From: a virus
Length of the DNA: 43,331 nucleotides
IMG/VR virus record: IMGVR_UViG_3300042545_001211
Span: 1 to 43,331 of that record
Strand: one strand, 5' to 3'
Made by a program: the position numbers and the translations under genes. Below, piece after piece: positions 26,301-34,745 of the stretch. Each line of letters begins with the position of its first letter. Position 1 is the stretch's first letter. The notes under the pieces were generated by a model. The model was not told the origin of the DNA, did not search any database, and was given only the letters and a program-made list of their open reading frames with translations.

Positions 26301-29300
26301 GAAGTTCCGGCACTACCTGCAGTACCAGTTGAACCACTAGTACCACTTGTACCAGAACTTCCACCCGTACCAGATGTTCCTGATGTTCCTGATGTTCCTG
26401 ATGTTCCTGATGTTCCACTAGAACCTTCACTACCAGAAGTTCCGGATGTACCGGATGTACCAGAAGTTCCTGATGACCCGGATGAACCAGTGCTACCAGA
26501 AGTTCCCGAAGTTCCAGCAGTACCAGAAGTTCCAGAAGTTCCCGATGTACCACTTGTTCCTGACGTTCCAGATGACCCACTTGTACCACTAGTGCCCGAA
26601 GTTCCAGAAGAACCTTCACTTCCACTTGTTCCAGAAGTACCAGAAGTTCCCGAAGTTCCAGCCGAAGCTTCAGTTCCAGAAGTTCCAGAAGTTCCTGATG
26701 TACCATCACTACCCGTTGTGCCACTTGTACCTGATGTTCCTGATGTTCCTTCAGAACCGGTTGTACCAGATGTTCCCGATGTACCAGAAGTTCCCGAAGT
26801 TCCTGATGTACCTGCCGAACCTTCCGTTCCAGAAGTTCCAGAAGAACCTTCACTTCCACTTGTTCCAGATGTACCAGAAGTACCAGCCGAACCTTCGGTT
26901 CCAGATGTTCCAGATGTTCCAGAAGTACCCGCAGAACCTTCGGTTCCAGATGTACCGGCCGAGCCATCTAATCCAGATGAACCTTGTACGCCTGCTATAT
27001 TTCTTGTTTCTAATTTCTTCGTTGAACTATTCCAAACTACCACATTCTCCGATGAACCAGAAACTAATGTTCCTATTAATACACTACCACTAACTCCTAA
27101 ACTACCACTAATAGTTAAATTAGCGTTTATATTACTATCTTTATTTACTTGTAAAAATGATGCTGTATTTACCCCTTCCGCATTTAAAGCGTATAGAGCG
27201 TATGATGCAGTGAATGCTAACGATGCAGTTTGTGCAAATAACACACTCATTGAAGAAGTTTGCGAACTAAGTAAATCACCAGCACCAGCACCACCACCAC
27301 CTCCTAATATGGTTACCAATACCCCATCCGAACCAGACGATATCACATTAACACCAGAGCCAGTAAAATGAATTTTTCCTACTTGTGCTTTTACCAATGA
27401 ACTGGTTTGGTATATAAATAATTCAGTACCACCACCTTGTCCTGCATTTAATGCGTATGATGCCGTTAATGCGTAAGAAGAACTTACCGCCCTAAATACA
27501 GACATCGAAGCTGTTTGAGAATTTCTTACAAAATTTTCTAAATCACCCAAAGCTGCTAACGATGCGGAATTAAATCCAACAATACTTTCAGCTACACCCG
27601 CTCTAACTGCATATGAAGCCGATAACACATTACCAATTACTCTATCACCAGGTATCGTACCATTTACCAACGAACCACCGCTACCAATTACAGCATGCCC
27701 ACTTGTCAATCCACTAAATGTAATCTTTATAGTATTTTCATCAATCGATTCAACGGTGGATGGTATAATTTGTGCTTCCGAACCAGTAGCGTAAACTTGC
27801 ACCATTGGATAAAGTATTTCCAAATTGTGTACAATAGTTATTTCACTTGCATTATTAAATGAAACGGTTTCAGTTAATGACGTTTCAGGTTGAGGGATAA
27901 AATATCCTCTATTTTCATCATATCTTAAAATATCATATTCTACAGATGCAGTAGGTCCTAGTCCTTGGAAGTTATAAGTTCCTAAAAATGAACCACTAAT
28001 TAATGGAGAGAAAATATAACTACTACCAGTTATACTATTTGCTCTTAAATTTCTATCAACATACGAATCTCCCCAAACAAATGAAGATGTATTAACTACA
28101 AATCCATTATTAGGTGAAATAGATGCAGTTGCAGAACCACTCTTTAATAAGAATGTTTCAAATGATAAGTTAGCTATATTAATGTTTGTCAAACCACTAC
28201 CATCACCATAATAAGTTGAACCGGATGATAATAATACATTTCCACCGGTTACAAATAATCCACCACTAACACTTAAATTACCAGAAACAAACGTTCTAGT
28301 TCCAATTTCGAATCCTTTGTTTGGAGATATTACCGCTTGAACTGAACCTGATATAATTCTATCCAATTTAAGGTCTTGTAATGCATTAGCAGGGATGTTA
28401 AATAATCCCCCACCATCACCTATATAAAGTGCCGCTGTTATTGGTACGTTTACACTTAATTTAGTAGGGTCAATTATAGCAGTACCAGAACCGGAATTGA
28501 TTTTTTCTAATTCTAAGTTTTCAATCGCATCCGGGGGGATGTTAAATAATCCACCGCCATCTCCATAATAAAGAGATGCGGTTATTGAACCACTAATAGC
28601 TACCGATGATGTGAATTGAGATTGATATGAACCAGAAGATACTGCAGTTATTACTTGGAATATTTCACCACTTGTTACAGATGCAGTTGCTGAACCACTT
28701 GCGATTAACGGAGCTGCTGATGCTTGTACATTTGTAATAAATCTACCATCTCCAAATAAGAATGTACTTGCTTTAATTGAACCACTAACTTCGATTGAAC
28801 CGGTAAATTCAGAACCTATTAATGAGCCGGTTTCATTCGTTTTTACTATAAATCTACGTCCACTTGATACCGATGCAGTTGCCGAACCACTTGCTATAAA
28901 TGGGGCTGCTTGTGCAAATACATTTGTAATATATCTACCATCACCAAATATATAATCTTTTACAACAACTGAGCCACTAACTTCTATTGAACCGGTAAAT
29001 TCGGACCCAATTTGTTCACCAAGTTTTGTAGTTACTACTTGGAATATTTCACCACTTGTTACAGATGCAGTTGCAGAACCACTAGCTATTAAAGGTGCCG
29101 CTGCTGCTTGTACGTTGGTAATAAATCTACCATCACCATAAATGTATTCGGTTGCTCTAATACTACCGCTAACTTCAACCGAACCAGTGAATCTAGAACC
29201 AACTTCTGAGCCAGTGAATGGTGTAATTACATTGAACCCATAATCAGGTGATACCGAAGCGGTTACCGAACCGGATTTAATTTCAGTTGATATTAATGCG

Positions 29301-32300
29301 TCTTGAGTTAATGCCGATTTTGGAATATTTCTTAAATAAGTACCTTCTGCGTAAATGAATGAAGATGAATTTATAAATAAACCACCACTTATATCACTTA
29401 TAAATAAACTACCACTTATATCAACCGAGCCAGTAAATTGAGAAGCGATTGAAGCAGTGAATATATTACTAAACTCATCAAATGAAGATGTGAATGGAGT
29501 TATTACTCTAAATCCATAAACAGGACTTACCGATGCGGTTACTGAACCCGATTTAATTTCCGATGATACTAATGCATCTTCCGTTAGTGCTGCTCTTGGA
29601 ATATTTCTTAAATAAGTACCTTCCGAATAAATGAAAGATGCGGAATCAATTCTAATGCTTCCACTAAAATCAGAACCACTTTCAAATGATGCTACTCTAA
29701 AACCAAAATCAGGTGCTACCGAAGCGGTTACACTACCACTTGCGATTCTAAATGCATCTCCTGTTATGTTTGCAAACGGTATATCAAATAACCCTCTACC
29801 ACTACCACTAAACATTGATGCTGTTAAATTTCCTTCAACTTTTGTATTACCAATTAATTTTATTTCAGCAGGTATGTATAATGCATCTACTACATTGATT
29901 GTACCCGCCATAGATGAGTGTAATTGACAATTATAATATAAGGTATCTGGTGCACTACCAGAAACTAAAAATGTTACATTACCAACATCTTCACCATTAT
30001 TATCTACCCAAGTAGTATATGCGTTTGAAGTACCAGTACTATTTACCGTCTTAATCCAAAATGGATGGCCGGATGCATTTACGTTAAATGTATAATTTAC
30101 ATTTCTTACTAAAGTTAAAGTTGGATTTGAGCCACTTACTAATTTATTACTTATATTATATAAACCACTGCCATCATTTGTTACGATAAATACCTTATCT
30201 ATTTCATAATCAGGTATTACTCTTGCAGATGATGAAACTATAAAACTTCCACTAATTGTAGAGAATGTGTTTACTCTAAGCCCATAATCAGGTGCAATTG
30301 ATGCTGTTGCAGAACCACTTGCAATTCTATTAATTTTAAATGATAAAGCAGATTCTGGAATATTACTCAATCCCTCGCCACTTCCACTAAAGAATGAACC
30401 AGTTTCAACTCTGATGTAGCCACCACTTACAAATAAACTTCCACTAAACTGAGAACCACTTTCAATTGAAATTACTCTAAACCCATAATCAGGTGCAACA
30501 GATGCTGTAACTGAACCAGATTTAATTTCCGTAGATATTAATGCATCTTGTGTTAATGCTGAACGTGGGATATTTCTTAAATAAGTACCTTCAGAAAATA
30601 TGAATGAAGATGAATCAATTAATATACTACCACTAAATGATGAACCACTTTGAAAAGAATTAACAACAAATCCAAAATTAGGAGATACTGATGCGGTTAC
30701 ACTACCACTTGTTATTCTAAATACTTCAGATGATAATGCAGATTGTGGTATATCAAACAATCCTTTACCACTACCACTAAATACTGATGCTGATATTGAA
30801 CCAGAGAAATTTGATACTGCCGCAAATACTTCAAATCCTCTATTTGGAGAAATTGATGCAGTTGCACTACCACTAAATATTTTTGATGTATCTAAATTCG
30901 AAAGTGCCGAAATTGGGATATCAAATAATTTAGCACCACTACCAGAGAAAGATGAACCGGTAATAACTCTTAATTCTCCATAAAAAGTACTACCACTATT
31001 TATCGAAGTTACTACAAATCCACTATTAGGTGCAACCGATGCGGTTACTGAACCGGATTTGATTTCCGTTGTTAATAATGCATCAGGAGTTAATGCCGAA
31101 CGAGGTATATCAAATAATCTAGCCCCACTACCACTAAATGAACCGGTAGATAATTCAACACCTCTAGAGCCACTTATAAATAAAGAACCGCTAATCGTAA
31201 CGTTGCCAATTAAAGTAGAACCAAAATCAACCGAAGTTAAAATAAATCCTTTATCAGGCGCAACTGATGCGGTTACTGAACCAGAAACAATTGCGGTTGC
31301 AACTGGCGGTGGTACTACTATTCCAGTTAATCTACTACCATCTCCTTGAAATGAACCACTGATATCAGAACCACTTATTTCATTAGATATAATAGTACGT
31401 GCTCTAAGACTACCACTTATATCAACACTACCAGTAAATTGTGAACCAACATTTCCTGCTTCTACTTTAAATCCATAATCAGGTGCCACAGACGCAGTTA
31501 TACTTCCGCTTGCAATTCTGGATGAATCACCGGTAAATGCGGAACGAGGAATATCATATAATCCAGCACCACTTCCAGTAAACATAGATGCCGATACGGT
31601 TGTTTTGAATATCGCAGGTTTGCTTATATTTAAACTACCACTAATAATCACATCTCCTATAATCTTAACTTCTGGAGCTCTTTGTAAAATGGCATCTACA
31701 ATATTAATTACGCCACCCATTGATAAATGGAATTGGCAATTATAATAAAGTGTATCAGGTGCATTTGGTGGAACATTAAATGTTAATGTACCAGAATCAA
31801 TTCCATTATTTGTTACACCGGTATCATATGTATTTCCAGTACCACTAGATTGAGTTGTTTTAATATAAAATGGATGGCCAGATGCATTTAAATTAAATGT
31901 ATAAGTTACACCTCTAACCAACGTTAATGTTGGATTTTGGTTTATAGAATCACCGTTAAAACGATAAGCCGCACTAGAATCATTTGTTACATTGAATACC
32001 GTATTCAAAGATTCAGGTGGATAGTATGCAGTTGATGCTGATATTATCATGCTTCCACTAAATGTAGAAAACGTATTTACTCTAAACCCATAATCAGGTG
32101 ATATGGATGCAGTTACACTACCGCTTGAAATTCTTGAAAGGTCTAAATCTCTAAGAGCGGAAATTGGTATATTAAATAACTTGTCACCACTACCACTAAA
32201 TGAGCCAGTAAATAATTCAACATTTCCACTTACGAATAACGAACCTGTAAACGTACTTCCACTATTTATTGAAGTTACTACAAATCCTGTATTAGGTGCA

Positions 32301-33739
32301 ACCGATGCAGATACACTACCACTTGCGATTACCGTAGTTAATAAAACCTGAGATGCTAATGCTGAAAGTGGAATATCAAATAAACCTCTACCACTACCAC
32401 TAAAGAACGAACCGGTTGCTACTTGTATATTTCCACCGCTTACAAATAATGAACCAGTAAATTGAGAACCACTTAAAGATGATTCTACTCTAAACCCATA
32501 TTGAGGTGAAACTGATGCGGTTACACTACCAGTTGCAATTATCGTTGCTGTTAATGCATCGGGAGTTAAAGCAGAACGAGGTATATCAAACAATCCTCTA
32601 CCACTACCACTAAACATTGATGCTGTTACAGTTGATTTAAAAATACCACTACCAGTTACTATTAAAAAATCATTAATAGTTGCTGCAGTATTTACTTCAA
32701 ATCCTTTGTTTGGTGAAATCGATGCGGTTGCAGAACCACTTGCTATTAACGTCGATGTTAATGCGGGGATGTTGAATAATCCACTACCATCTCCTCTAAA
32801 TAAAGATGCCGATACTGTACCGCTTACAAATAAAGAACCTGTAAATTGAGAACCACTTTCTTGTGATTCTACTCTAAATCCAAAATTAGGAGATACCGAT
32901 GCAGTTACACTACCACTTACGATTTTATACGGAGAAAACGATAATGCAGATTCAGGAATATTAAATAAACCCTCACCGCTTCCACTAAAATATCCACTAC
33001 CAGATGGTATAGTAATATTTCCACTTACAAATAAAGAACCCGTAAACGTTGACCCACTAATTTCTGATAAAACTACAAATCCGGTATCCGGAGAAACTGA
33101 TGCCGTTATACTACCACTTGCTAATCTAGTTGCTTTCGGTAAGTTAAATAAATTTGTACCGTCTCCAAAAAATGAACCGGTAAAAGAACCGGTAAATGAT
33201 GAACCGGTAATATTATTACCAATTAATTCACTTTCTATTCTTACAGATCCAGTAAATTGTTGTATATTATCATTGGTGTTACCAAATATATTTGAACCGG
33301 ATGAATATATTATAGAAGATGAAATTACATTTACTATAAGTTGGTCTGCTATAATCGATTTACTCACATAGAGGTTTCCCTCAATTATTGTATCGGTATT
33401 TACATTAAGACCATTTGATTTAAAAGATGCAGTTGCCGAACCACTTGCTATAAACGGAGCTACAACGGATGGTACATTTGTTAATTTGCTACCATCTCCT
33501 TGGAATGAACCAGAAAAAGACCCACTAAATTCTTCTAAAAATAGTTTTTTTGCAAATCCTCTATTACCTTGGTCATCGGAAACTATTATCGCAGGATTAG
33601 TTAATAGAGATGCAGAGAAGGGTGGTACTCCCAAATTTGGTTCAGCCTGAGATAAATCTAAGAATTGATACCTATCAGATGTTACATTTTTTGGGCTTAC
33701 AACCCTTACCCTGCCCGTTAATAGATTACTTATTGCCAT
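23345..33739 (-). CDS. Giant tail fibre with cupredoxin-like inserts and a 1060-residue collagen-like region (3464 aa)
   Basis: After a short N-terminal part, residues about 95-1900 hold 23 copies of a module reading (I/L)xSGSxTASVxPxxGFxV, then SGSxFTGSLFVSG and FSGSGxGLFDIP. Two cupredoxin-like domains are inserted (about 577-683 and 1179-1286). Residues about 1900-2250 include an IEDxTI-type beta domain and NAGQGGG/ALGDLENF segments. Residues about 2249-3310 are collagen-like Gly-X-Y. The last 150 residues form a tip domain (FDLSTANNFRRQF, VVVNAGSYSITWPAEIDW, GVDVLVFYTYNGGGSYYGF) common at phage fibre ends. No S74 domain is present. The box at 33759-33767 lies 20-28 nt before its ATG. Confidence 0.9.
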   Translation of the reverse strand: MAISNLLTGRVRVVSPKNVTSDRYQFLDLSQAEPNLGVPPFSASLLTNPAIIVSDDQGNRGFAKKLFLEEFSGSFSGSFQGDGSKLTNVPSVVAPFIASGSATASFKSNGLNVNTDTIIEGNLYVSKSIIADQLIVNVISSSIIYSSGSNIFGNTNDNIQQFTGSVRIESELIGNNITGSSFTGSFTGSFFGDGTNLFNLPKATRLASGSITASVSPDTGFVVLSEISGSTFTGSLFVSGNITIPSGSGYFSGSGEGLFNIPESALSFSPYKIVSGSVTASVSPNFGFRVESQESGSQFTGSLFVSGTVSASLFRGDGSGLFNIPALTSTLIASGSATASISPNKGFEVNTAATINDFLIVTGSGIFKSTVTASMFSGSGRGLFDIPRSALTPDALTATIIATGSVTASVSPQYGFRVESSLSGSQFTGSLFVSGGNIQVATGSFFSGSGRGLFDIPLSALASQVLLTTVIASGSVSASVAPNTGFVVTSINSGSTFTGSLFVSGNVELFTGSFSGSGDKLFNIPISALRDLDLSRISSGSVTASISPDYGFRVNTFSTFSGSMIISASTAYYPPESLNTVFNVTNDSSAAYRFNGDSINQNPTLTLVRGVTYTFNLNASGHPFYIKTTQSSGTGNTYDTGVTNNGIDSGTLTFNVPPNAPDTLYYNCQFHLSMGGVINIVDAILQRAPEVKIIGDVIISGSLNISKPAIFKTTVSASMFTGSGAGLYDIPRSAFTGDSSRIASGSITASVAPDYGFKVEAGNVGSQFTGSVDISGSLRARTIISNEISGSDISGSFQGDGSRLTGIVVPPPVATAIVSGSVTASVAPDKGFILTSVDFGSTLIGNVTISGSLFISGSRGVELSTGSFSGSGARLFDIPRSALTPDALLTTEIKSGSVTASVAPNSGFVVTSINSGSTFYGELRVITGSSFSGSGAKLFDIPISALSNLDTSKIFSGSATASISPNRGFEVFAAVSNFSGSISASVFSGSGKGLFDIPQSALSSEVFRITSGSVTASVSPNFGFVVNSFQSGSSFSGSILIDSSSFIFSEGTYLRNIPRSALTQDALISTEIKSGSVTASVAPDYGFRVISIESGSQFSGSLFVSGGYIRVETGSFFSGSGEGLSNIPESALSFKINRIASGSATASIAPDYGLRVNTFSTISGSFIVSSSARVIPDYEIDKVFIVTNDGSGLYNISNKLVSGSNPTLTLVRNVNYTFNVNASGHPFWIKTVNSTGTSNAYTTWVDNNGEDVGNVTFLVSGSAPDTLYYNCQLHSSMAGTINVVDALYIPAEIKLIGNTKVEGNLTASMFSGSGRGLFDIPFANITGDAFRIASGSVTASVAPDFGFRVASFESGSDFSGSIRIDSASFIYSEGTYLRNIPRAALTEDALVSSEIKSGSVTASVSPVYGFRVITPFTSSFDEFSNIFTASIASQFTGSVDISGSLFISDISGGLFINSSSFIYAEGTYLRNIPKSALTQDALISTEIKSGSVTASVSPDYGFNVITPFTGSEVGSRFTGSVEVSGSIRATEYIYGDGRFITNVQAAAAPLIASGSATASVTSGEIFQVVTTKLGEQIGSEFTGSIEVSGSVVVKDYIFGDGRYITNVFAQAAPFIASGSATASVSSGRRFIVKTNETGSLIGSEFTGSIEVSGSIKASTFLFGDGRFITNVQASAAPLIASGSATASVTSGEIFQVITAVSSGSYQSQFTSSVAISGSITASLYYGDGGGLFNIPPDAIENLELEKINSGSGTAIIDPTKLSVNVPITAALYIGDGGGLFNIPANALQDLKLDRIISGSVQAVISPNKGFEIGTRTFVSGNLSVSGGLFVTGGNVLLSSGSTYYGDGSGLTNINIANLSFETFLLKSGSATASISPNNGFVVNTSSFVWGDSYVDRNLRANSITGSSYIFSPLISGSFLGTYNFQGLGPTASVEYDILRYDENRGYFIPQPETSLTETVSFNNASEITIVHNLEILYPMVQVYATGSEAQIIPSTVESIDENTIKITFSGLTSGHAVIGSGGSLVNGTIPGDRVIGNVLSASYAVRAGVAESIVGFNSASLAALGDLENFVRNSQTASMSVFRAVSSSYALTASYALNAGQGGGTELFIYQTSSLVKAQVGKIHFTGSGVNVISSGSDGVLVTILGGGGGAGAGDLLSSQTSSMSVLFAQTASLAFTASYALYALNAEGVNTASFLQVNKDSNINANLTISGSLGVSGSVLIGTLVSGSSENVVVWNSSTKKLETRNIAGVQGSSGLDGSAGTSGTEGSAGTSGTSGTSGTEGSAGTSGTSGTSGSEGSSGTSGTEGSAGTSGTSGTSGTSGTSGTTGSEGTSGTSGTSGTTGSDGTSGTSGTSGTEASAGTSGTSGTSGTSGSEGSSGTSGTSGTSGSSGTSGTSGTSGTSGTSGTAGTSGTSGSTGSSGSSGTSGTSGTSGTSGSEGSSGTSGTSGTSGTSGTSGTGGSSGTSGTSGSTGTAGSAGTSGTSGTSGTSGTSGTSGGAGTDGTSGTSGTSGTSGENGSSGTSGTSGTAGTSGSDGISGSSGTSGTSGTSGSAGSSGTSGTTGSAGSSGTSGSSGTSGTSGSEGSSGTSGTSGTSGTSGTTGSDGTSGTSGTSGSAGSSGTSGTSGTTGSDGTSGTSGTTGSDGTSGTSGTSGSDGTSGTSGTSGTTGSAGTSGTSGTSGSDGTSGTSGSDGTSGTSGTSGVGTDGTSGTSGTSGIDGSSGTSGSDGTSGTSGTSGTSGTNGSEGTSGTSGINGTSGTSGTNGTSGTSGTDGTSGTSGTNGSEGTSGTSGIDGSSGTSGTNGSSGTSGSDGTSGTSGTSGSGGTSGTSGTSGIDGTYFGSSGTSGISGTDGTSGTSGIDGTSGTSGTSGIDGTFFGSSGTSGINGTDGTSGTSGSDGTSGTSGTSGTSGTSGVDGTMFGSSGTSGTSGESGTSGTSGVGTDGTSGTSGTSGADGTFFGTSGTSGADGSSGTSGAGSSGTSGTSGTSGTSGVDGTFFGSSGTSGESGTNGTSGTSGIEGTSGTSGTSGLDGTFFGSSGTSGLIGTDGTSGTSGASGSSGTSGTSGTSGFDGTFFGSSGTSGTSGTSGTSGVSGSSGTSGTSGTSGVNGTMFGSSGTSGTSGTSGTSGENGSSGTSGTSGTSGVNGTMFGSSGTSGESGTSGTSGENGTNGVNGTSGTSGTSGTSGVNGTMFGSSGTSGSNGATGTAGADGSSGTSGTNAPGFSSGTSGTSGVSGSSGSNGAAGTSGTNAPGFSSGTSGTSGASGSAGTSGTNAPGFSSGTSGTSGINGTGGSGGTSGTSVPGVTSGTSGTNGFPVTGTTNNGVLTYIDSPVGSQVESNLTFDGTNLSVTGNIVSSTYISSTTFRETYSDQGTGGSITFDLSTANNFRRQFNGTSTIAFSNPPVSNAFGFTLVVVNAGSYSITWPAEIDWVGGIAPILTSSGVDVLVFYTYNGGGSYYGFVTGKNLS
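23810..26995 (-). repeat. Collagen-like Gly-X-Y region of the 3464-aa fibre
   Basis: About 1060 residues, mostly GTSG triplets, in a degenerate 9-bp DNA repeat. Ten evenly scattered G(I/V/A/L/F)(D/N)GTxFGxS units (with FF, MF or YF) break the Gly register by one residue, and three GTNAPGFSSG units break it differently near the end. Confidence 0.9.
29884..30205 (-). other. Cupredoxin-like domain 2 in the 3464-aa fibre
   Basis: About residues 1179-1286. Candidate type 1 copper ligands are His1225 (SGHPFWIK), Cys1271, His1274 and Met1277 (CQLHSSM). The Cys-x2-His-x2-Met spacing equals that of amicyanin. The His-to-Cys distance of 46 residues is the same as in domain 1. Confidence 0.7.
31692..32010 (-). 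other. Cupredoxin-like domain 1 in the 3464-aa fibre
   Basis: About residues 577-683. Candidate ligands are His622 (SGHPFYIK), Cys668, His671 and Met674 (CQFHLSM). The frame is a beta sandwich: LTLVRGVTYTFNL, then GTLTFNVPPNAPDTLYYN, as in small blue copper proteins. Confidence 0.7.
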
Positions 33740-33758
33740 TAGTTCTTGCTAGCTTTGT

Positions 33759-33767
33759 TATAAATAT
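33759..33767 (-). promoter_or_regulatory. ATATTTATA box before the 3464-aa fibre
   Basis: An exact box 20-28 nt before the start codon. A second exact copy lies at 33779-33787, in the same 66-nt gap after the 305-aa gene. Confidence 0.5.
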
Positions 33768-33778
33768 GAAATTTCTAC

Positions 33779-33787
33779 TATAAATAT
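33779..33787 (-). promoter_or_regulatory. Second ATATTTATA box in the same gap
   Basis: An exact second copy 40-48 nt before the fibre start codon. It may be a tandem site or chance in AT-rich DNA. Confidence 0.3.
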
Positions 33788-33805
33788 TAATCTATAATAT
33801 TATCG

Positions 33806-34723
33806 TTATTCATTCGCACTCTCTAGCAAAGAAAGGACTACTGTTAATTCGGTTGAACCAGATACTATGAAACCATATGTTTCTTCTAACACTAATTTAC
33901 CAGAAACTACCGGTGAAAGTGAATCCGCTGGTGGAATTGTTACATTTGTTACCAATCTCACCGCTTGTTGTTCTATTAATACAGGTGCTTCTATGGTAGA
34001 TTTAATAACATCGACTAAACTATTAACAACATATAGGGATGCTGATATTCCAGATTCAGTTCCATTTACAAATCCGGTTAATACCGATTGCGTTACACCA
34101 CTTTGAAATAACAATGGGGATTCTGCAGAACCAGTTGTTGATTGATTTTTTATAATTTGATTTGATAATACTTTTAAATAGTCCAAAGCAAATATAGATG
34201 CAGAATATTCAGTTGAATCGATTAAAGATACACCATTTTTATCAAAGTAAGCTTTTGCTGCTTTACTTGTTCTGATTGTTGTATTATTTGCAATATCATA
34301 CTTTACTGCATCAACATCATCCAAAGTATTTTGTTCAAAGTAAGATGATATAAAAGTAAATGGAGTTTCTGATAAATTATTTTGATTAGAAGTATATGCC
34401 GCTATTTCTTTTCTTAAAAATTGTCTATTTGAATTAAGTAGTACAGATGCACTAGCAAAACTACCACTAAAATTCAATAAAGATAGAGAAGAAGTAACAA
34501 ACGCACTACCACTGTATATATCGCTAAATTCAGGTACTGGTATTTCTTTATTTGATGTTACAAAAATAGTTACAGGTTGTGTTACTAAACTATTATTTGT
34601 AATTTGACAAGATAATACAATCGAGGATACACCCGCTGGTGTTGTATATATTTCATCAGGTTCTCCAGTCAATCCTGTTACTACTGACTGAAACCGATTT
34701 AAGGGTACAAAAACTTCTGCCAT
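33806..34723 (-). CDS. Structural protein of unknown function (305 aa)
   Basis: The N-terminal 60 or so residues read LTGEPDEIYTTPAGVSSIVL, then ITNNSLVTQPVTIFV, resembling the beta pattern of the 110-aa protein. A Ser-rich stretch follows (SGSAFVTSSLSLLNFSGSF). The middle (about 100-230) is helical with LNSNRQFLRKEI, recalling the (L)NNxxFIQxE element of the downstream giant protein. The C-terminal part is beta-rich again (VSGKLVLEETYGFIVSGST). It starts 22 nt after the giant protein's stop codon behind an A-rich leader and lies before a fibre. It may be a neck or fibre-attachment protein, but I do not recognise it. Confidence 0.7.
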   Translation of the reverse strand: MAEVFVPLNRFQSVVTGLTGEPDEIYTTPAGVSSIVLSCQITNNSLVTQPVTIFVTSNKEIPVPEFSDIYSGSAFVTSSLSLLNFSGSFASASVLLNSNRQFLRKEIAAYTSNQNNLSETPFTFISSYFEQNTLDDVDAVKYDIANNTTIRTSKAAKAYFDKNGVSLIDSTEYSASIFALDYLKVLSNQIIKNQSTTGSAESPLLFQSGVTQSVLTGFVNGTESGISASLYVVNSLVDVIKSTIEAPVLIEQQAVRLVTNVTIPPADSLSPVVSGKLVLEETYGFIVSGSTELTVVLSLLESANE

Positions 34724-34745
34724 TTTTTTATTTTTTTATTTTTTT

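Larger units (their letters stand above)
27600..33650 (-). repeat. Array of 23 SGSxTASVxPxxGF fibre modules
   Basis: Each module is roughly 60-90 residues and mixes the same three elements in varying order. The DNA copies are well diverged, so this is an old duplication. The 2728-aa fibre has one such module. Confidence 0.85.

Noticed and set aside
19225-26995. Short tandem repeats resembling a CRISPR or minisatellite
   Set aside because: The period is 9 bp, in frame, degenerate at the third codon position and without spacers. It is coding collagen-like sequence.
23979-27371. 1130-codon plus-strand ORF (repeating PEVPDVP)
   Set aside because: It is the antisense reading of the collagen-like Gly-X-Y repeat. 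The 9-bp periodicity keeps stops out of several frames, and there is no start context or independent domain.
8516-33767. TATAAATAT on the plus strand as classical T4 late promoters
   Set aside because: They would fire rightward, against all genes. I keep the box as an element read on the minus strand instead.
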